Part shown: positions 58,503 through 64,000 of the stretch, one piece after another
Layout of the letters: each line of letters starts with the position of its first letter
Position numbering within the stretch: position 1 is the stretch's first letter
NCBI RefSeq assembly: GCF_905171775.1
Contig: NC_053491.1
Coordinates: 225,602,486-225,666,485 of the forward strand
Direction of reading: 5' to 3'
DNA from: Rana temporaria
Lineage: Eukaryota > Chordata > Amphibia > Anura > Ranidae
Length of the DNA: 64,000 bases
The notes under the pieces: generated by a model
Told to the model about the DNA's origin: nothing
Seen by the model: the letters and a program-made list of their open reading frames with translations, nothing else
Databases searched by the model: none
Position numbers and translations under genes: made by a program

Positions 58503-59035
58503 GGTGTAAATGAATCTTTTGCAGAATTATCCAATATACATCATTTTATCTGTGACACAAAAATCCAACATGGAAGAGGTCTTATTTCTCTCCAATATTC
58601 TTATCACTGATATGACATGTTTCTTAATACATTTTTTACAGCATAGTACCAGAATGCAAATGCATCACACATAAGAACTACCAAAATTTGCAGCATTTGT
58701 CAGTAATAGCATGAAAAGTGTTGCATGGCTTCTATGAATTTGGCGCAGAAATTTCCAATATGGCAACAATGCCAGAAAAGTGTTAAAAAAGCTTTTTTGA
58801 ATTTGCCCCTTTGTCTTCTGCCATAAAAGTTGTGTCATAAGGGACCTTGCATTTAGTATCAAGCAATAATACGAAAAACTATTTTCATTCTCCTTTTTTT
58901 TCTGTAAAAAGACCTTTGATGATTAGAAAATCATATTGTTCAAACCTTTTAAATGTATCTAAAAGGTTACAATGCTGGGTAGCTGTATATTTCACAATAA
59001 CATACATACCAACAACCCTCTGTAACTAAAGGAAA
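58503..59035. other. No feature recognised
   Basis: A/T-rich, no repeat boundary seen. Confidence 0.4.
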
Positions 59036-59039
59036 AACT

Positions 59040-59460
59040 TTATTTTTCATTGTGGATAGGAAAAGTGAGGGTTATAACCTCCGCCAGGTTATTTATTTTT
59101 GCCATCTGTGTCCCAATTGGGAGATTTCTCTTCACTTTCTGCCCCATAGCCAAAACTGGAAGAGAGAGGTAAATCCTCCAAAGTGAGGGGATCCCAGTGT
59201 GTCACCAGGGTCACAGAACTAGCGTTCTTATTGGAAGATTTTCCCTCTATTAGTATTCTGATGCTACCCAAAATTTTGGATTTTCTTTTACTTGCTTTTC
59301 GATGATAATGGTAAACAGGACAAATAGAGGGTATGAATCTCCATAACAGGGGCACAGATCGCAATAACAGCTGACAGGTGTTCTAATACCTCTCCACTCT
59401 ATCCAAAACTATAAAAAGCGTTTTGCCTTTAGTTACACTTAAAGGATTATAGTCCATTGA
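59040..59460. repeat. Dispersed repeat, copy 2
   Basis: Its right part aligns with 53091-53280 (see there). Longer here, ending near gttttgcctttagttacact. I recognise this wording as a frequent ranid repeat, class unknown. The 91-codon minus frame 59089-59364 lies in it and is not evidently a gene. Confidence 0.6.
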
Positions 59461-59930
59461 GCAGTAAAGATCTCCAGCTCCTGGCACCATGTAATGTGCT
59501 TTTATGCTATTTTATTTCCTTTGAACCCGATGGCAGGACACAGGAGATATGCTTGCTGCATCCAAATTGTATACAGCAGAACTGGCAGAAATCCAGGAAC
59601 ACCTCTAAGCAACAACTATAAACATCAATATTTAATACACCCGTTTGTAGTGCCACCTGGTGTACATGGCATTATGTTGCAACTACACTCAGGACAAGCT
59701 GTCTTACAAGTGTTCTCTTTTAACCTACAGTAGAGAGAGGAGGGCTTAAAAATAGAACAGAAGGCTGGTATTGGCTTATCAGGGGCCAAGGACCAGACAA
59801 TTGCCATCCATAAAACTCAGGGCTACCCATAGACATGAGATAAATACTGGATCAGGAAGAATATTGCAATATCAGGTAAATGTTAAAGTTGGACTCCAGC
59901 TATGATCTTTATTGCATACTTAAGTCGGGT
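59461..59930. other. No feature recognised
   Basis: Mixed composition, no boundaries or domains. Confidence 0.35.
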
Positions 59931-59934
59931 ACAC

Positions 59935-60112
59935 ACTAGAGAGCCGCTGTACTAACCGTGCGAGGCGAGGATAGTTCAGCGATCTCCCGCGCTGAGCTGT
60001 TGTGTTCTGACAGCCCCCCCCCCCCGCCAGAACACTCCGAACAGTGATCTCTGCCATTGGCTGAGAGCGCTGATCGGGAGTCGTCGGCTGCTGATTTTCC
60101 AGCATGCACATC
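59935..60112. mobile_element. MITE fragment left of hAT
   Basis: gtcgggtacacactagag and ttggctgagagcgctgatcg resemble parts of the MITE at 18430-19160 (gtgtactag end, atgactgagagcactgaccg). The sequence seems to continue after the hAT, at 61264-61370 (acacacaggccgaatgtcgg), so the hAT probably landed in this MITE. Confidence 0.5.
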
Positions 60113-60693
60113 CAGGGCCGCCATCAGGAATTATGGGGCCCCTTACACAGCTTCAGGCATTGGCCCCCTGGAGCAGAAAACTGGGGGGGGTTCTGCCTAA
60201 AATTAAGAAGCGGGGGGGCTGCCGCGAATTGAGAAGCGGGGGGGGGTGCTAATTAAAAAAATATAAAATATATAAAAAAGGGATGGTATCCATCCCGGGC
60301 CCTGGGAAATCTGGGCCCTTTAATAAAAAAAAAATATATATATATATAAAAAAATAATTTATTTATAAAAAAAAGGGGGGTTGCCATCCGGGGCCCTGGG
60401 GACCTCTGGGCCCTTAATAAAATAATTAATGTATATATATATATATATATATATATGAAAAAATATAAAAAAAAAATAAAAAAGGGGGTTGCCATACGGG
60501 ACCCTGGGGGCCTCCAGGCCCCTGGGGACCTCTGGGCCCTTTAATAAAAAGAAAACAAAGAAACCTCTGGGCCTTTAATAAAAAATAAATAAAAAATATA
60601 TAAAAAAAATAAAAATGTATCAAAAATAAATTAAAAAGGGGGGTTACCATCCAGGGCCCTGGGGACCTCTGGGCCTTTAATAATAATAATAAT

Positions 60694-60751
<58 letters not shown>

Positions 60752-60837
60752 AAATATATATATATAAAAAAAGTGTAATTTTTTTTATAAAAAAAAGAGG
60801 GGTTGCCATCTGGGGCCCTGGGGACCTCTGGGCCCTT

Positions 60838-60907
<70 letters not shown>

Positions 60908-60986
60908 AAAAGAGGGGTTGCCACATGGGACCCTGTGGACCTCTGGGCCCCTGGGGACCTCTGGGCCCTTTAATAAAAAATAATAA

Positions 60987-61040
<54 letters not shown>

Positions 61041-61255
61041 AAAAAGAAAAAAAAAGAAATAAAAAAATATATACAATAAATTAAATTTTTTTATAAAAAA
61101 AAAGGGGGGTTGCTATCCAGGACCCTGGTGACCTCCGGGCCCCTGGGGACATCCGGACCCCTTACAAAAAAAAAAAGGGGGGTTGCCATCCGGGCCCCTG
61201 GGGATCTCCGGGCCCCGTACATGTGTACTGCCTGTACCCCCTGATGGCGGCCATG
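60113..61255. mobile_element. Non-autonomous hAT with minisatellite
   Basis: Left end cagggccgccatcagg, right end cctgatggcggccatg, one mismatch as inverted repeats. Flanks tgcacatc (60105-60112) and cacacatc (61256-61263) match 6/8, consistent with a worn 8-bp duplication. The first 110 bp match 8313-8430 inside the 7180 hAT. The rest is the same G/C-core minisatellite with A/T and (TA)n spacers. No coding capacity. Confidence 0.8.
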
Positions 61256-61379
61256 CACACATCCAACAGAAGCCGGCTGAACACTCGGCTTCTGTCCGAC
61301 AGATGGATATACACACAGGCCGAATGTCGGTTGTTGTTTTTTTTTTTAACCAGCCATTGTCTCCTGACATTTGGCCCTT

Positions 61380-61740
61380 GCAGGGACGTGCAGTGAGGTC
61401 AGTGGCAGGTGAGGCACTGGCTAGTATCAGAGTCAGATACACACAGGTTACTTACGCCATGATTGTTAGAGACGAGAGCAATAATTCTAGCACTAGACCT
61501 CCTCTGTAACTCAAAACATGTAATCTGTAAAAAAAATTAAAGCATCGCTTATGGAGATTTTTAAGTACTAATATATGATTTAGCTTGATTATAACAGTAC
61601 CTTCTCAACAGCAGCAGATACAATCCTAAATCGTAAATCTTATACCTAGAAACACATGTTTTTTCCTTGTAGTTAAGAGGGCGGGGCTAGAGGGGAGCAT
61701 TTGTCTTTTAGACACATCCCCCTTCTATGACACTACAGTG
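61380..61740. other. hAT-like end then unidentified DNA
   Basis: cagggacgtgcagtgaggtc then agtggcaggtgaggcac at 61380-61416 reads like a hAT terminus, but no partner is evident. Confidence 0.4.
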
Positions 61741-62090
61741 CAGGGCTGTCTTTAATGTTGATTGGACCCTGGGCAAACATTTTCTTGGGGCCCCCCATGC
61801 AATTTTGATCTCCACCTGCTCTGAGACATACAATAAGTATCAGCTAGACTTAAAATCAGTTTATTGTATCAGATCAGGCAGTGATTGCGATTGGTTGCCA
61901 GAGGTTACAGCATATCATTACCGCTCACTGACTGGTTGCTAGAGGTTATAGCACACATTACGGCTCACTAATTAGTTGCTAGAGGTTACAGCACATGATT
62001 TCTTTTTGTTGATTGGTTTCTAGAGATTACTGTACAGTAATACTGCTCGCTGATTGGTTGCTAGAGGTTACAGCACATCATCTCTTCACT
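61741..62090. repeat. hAT left-end fragment plus 45-50-bp repeat
   Basis: cagggctgtctttaatgttg matches the 7180 hAT end (cagggccgtctttaatatgg), and the next phrase gggcaaacattttcttgggg matches 7211-7230. From about 61885 a unit based on tgattggttgctagaggtta then cagcacat repeats four to five times. Confidence 0.7.
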
Positions 62091-62096
62091 GCAGAG

Positions 62097-62230
62097 CAGG
62101 GGCGTTGCTAGGTGCCAAAAAGACCAGGGGCTTCAGCCCGAAGCCAAGCCAAGCCGGCACCGGGGGGTACGGGCACGGCCGGTGGAGTGGCGCAGGGTGA
62201 CCTACCTGACACATACCCAGACCTACGTGA
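62097..62230. mobile_element. hAT-like left end
   Basis: caggggcgttgctaggtgcc is typical of a hAT terminus. The right end may lie beyond the minisatellite or outside the window. Confidence 0.45.
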
Positions 62231-63605
62231 GTGTGTATGTGTCAGTACACACTGACATAACCTGCATACACTAACACTGACCTGTCCTGACTACACTGAC
62301 CTGACTTGCGTACACTGACCTGCATACACTACACTGACCTGACCTGCATTGCATACACTGACCTGACCTGCATACACAATAACTGACCTGACCACACTGA
62401 CCTGACCTGCATTGCATACACTGACCTGACTACACTGACCTGCATTGCATACACTGACCTGACCTGCATACACTACACTGACCTGCATACACTACACTGA
62501 CCTGACCACACTGACCTAACCTGACTACACTGACCTGCATTGCATACACTGACCTGACTACACTGACCTGACCTGCATACACTACACTGACCTGACTACA
62601 CTACACTGACCTGACTACACTACACTGACCTGACTACACTGACCTGACCACACTACACTGACCTGACCACACTACACTGACCTGACCTGCATTGCATACA
62701 CTGACCTGACCACACTGACCTGACCTGCATTGCATACACTGACCTGACTACACTGACCTGACCTGACTACACTACACTGACCTGACCTGCATACACTGAC
62801 CTGACTACACTGACCTGACCTGACTACACTGACCTGACCTGACCACACTAAACTGACCTGACCACACTACACTGACCTGACCACACTGACCTGACCACAC
62901 TGACCTGACCTGCATTGCATACACTGACCTGACCACACTGACCTGACCTGACTACACTACACTGACCTGACCTGACTACACTGACCTGACCTGACTACAC
63001 TGACCTGACCTGACTACACTGACCTGACTACACTGACCTGACTACACTGACCTGACCTGACTACACTGACCTGACTACACTGACCTGACCTGACTACACT
63101 GACCTGACTACACTGACCTGACCTGACTACACTGACCTGACCACACTGAACTGACCTGACTACACTGACCTGACCTGCATTGCATACACTGACCTGACCA
63201 CACTGACCTGACCTGCATTGCATACACTGACCTGACTACACTGACCTGACTACACTACACTGACCTGACCTGCATACACTGACCTGACCTGACTACACTG
63301 ACCTGACCTGACTACACTGACCTGACCAGACTACACTGACCTGACTACACTGACCTGACCACACTACACTGACCTGACCTGCATTGCATACACTGACCTG
63401 ACCTGCATTGCATACACTGACCTGACTACACTGACCTGACCACACTACACTGACCTGACCTGCATACACTGACCTGACCTGACTACACTGACCTGACCAC
63501 ACTACACTGACCTGACCACACTACACTGACCTGACCACACTGACCTGACTACACTGACCTGACCTGGATTGCATACACTGACCTGACTACACTGACCTGA
63601 CTACA
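62231..63605. repeat. 14-bp minisatellite, 1.4 kb
   Basis: The basic unit is tacactgacctgac (14 bp), with 5-bp extensions (ctgac) and an inserted ctgcattgcatacac variant. It forms roughly 90 units in irregular higher-order patterns. The minus strand is a dense series of AGGTCA. Peptides rich in GQVSV on the minus strand are artefacts. Confidence 0.95.
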
Positions 63606-64000
63606 CAGCCACTAACGTCACCTACCTCAGCCATGATGTGCCCGTTATAGGAGGAGAGGAGAGCTGCCGAGCAGGGAGTGGGGATGTGGCGTGGCGGGCA
63701 GCATTGTGGAAGTGTCGCTTTCTGAAGAAGACTTTGGGTGATGATATCTTCTAAATGAAGTGGTGTTCTGCAGGCTCAAGGAGCAAAAAAAGGTGTATTA
63801 TATGCAAAGGGGTTACATTAATTGTATAACTAATAGTCTTCATAACAAGTCATCAATATTTTATCATGAATCACTCTGTCTTTAACCTATACCCCACTTA
63901 CTTTGTACCTTTTGTGGTTGATATCTAAATCTTGAACAAATATTTAAAAAAAATCTTTGCACGCTGAAACTGTAAACAATGGTGAACTCAAATAAAAGAC
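63606..64000. other. No feature recognised
   Basis: Purine-rich start (gaggagaggagagctgcc), then A/T-rich DNA to the window end. No exon or repeat boundary seen. Confidence 0.4.

Overview
This window looks like vertebrate, most likely anuran (large-genome, ranid-type) nuclear DNA, and it is almost entirely transposable elements and tandem repeats. The basis is the mixture seen: many hAT elements with 8-bp target duplications, Tc1/mariner copies, PIF/Harbinger-like foldbacks with TTA/TAA duplications, TTAA-flanked foldbacks, L1/Tx1-type LINE fragments, a Penelope-like element with a GIY-YIG domain, and GC-rich MITEs with gggccagattca-type ends. The organism call is by recognition, not by a search. 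I found no host protein-coding exon, tRNA or rRNA gene, and no operon or promoter that I can support. Every coding-like stretch I can identify is a decayed transposon gene.

Layout. 1-4.6 kb: foldback MITEs (1-119, 1441-1816, 2162-2604, 3075-3669) in unidentified DNA. 4.63-11.5 kb: a recent 2.24-kb tandem duplication whose second copy was split by a 2.4-kb hAT element (7180-9582). 12.6-17.4 kb: a 4.7-kb hAT element that still carries a frameshifted transposase gene on the minus strand. 18.4-30.8 kb: a dense field of MITEs, including nested TTAA-flanked elements. 31.6-33.0 kb: a 5'-truncated L1-type LINE with a 10-bp target duplication, followed by a TTAA foldback, a long palindrome and a 30-bp minisatellite. 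35.3-37.1 kb: a Tc1 element with a retroposed insert. 38.6-39.9 kb: a short hAT and a TTAA element inside another MITE. 40.2-41.7 kb: a chimera of two Tc1 families that carries a TTAA foldback. 42.1-43.3 kb: a poly(A)-tailed retrocopy whose first 47 nt are U2 snRNA. 43.7-44.4 kb: LINE ORF1 remnant. 44.5-45.1 kb: a third Tc1 fragment. 46.7-53.3 kb: tandem repeats, MITEs and a 1.2-kb hAT. 54.5-55.6 kb: Penelope-like remnant. 55.7-57.9 kb: an element with a second hAT nested in it. 58-64 kb: MITEs, another minisatellite-bearing hAT and a 1.4-kb minisatellite.

The genes do not work together as a pathway. What links the region is insertion history. Several insertions can be dated relative to one another because an unoccupied copy of the same site lies in this window: copy 1 of the duplication for the 7180 hAT, the 36.9-kb Tc1 end for the 41.0-kb TTAA foldback, and the opposite subterminal arm of the 35.3-kb Tc1 for its own insert. 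The two most unusual signals are the U2-headed retrocopy and the repeated association of hAT elements with internal minisatellites.
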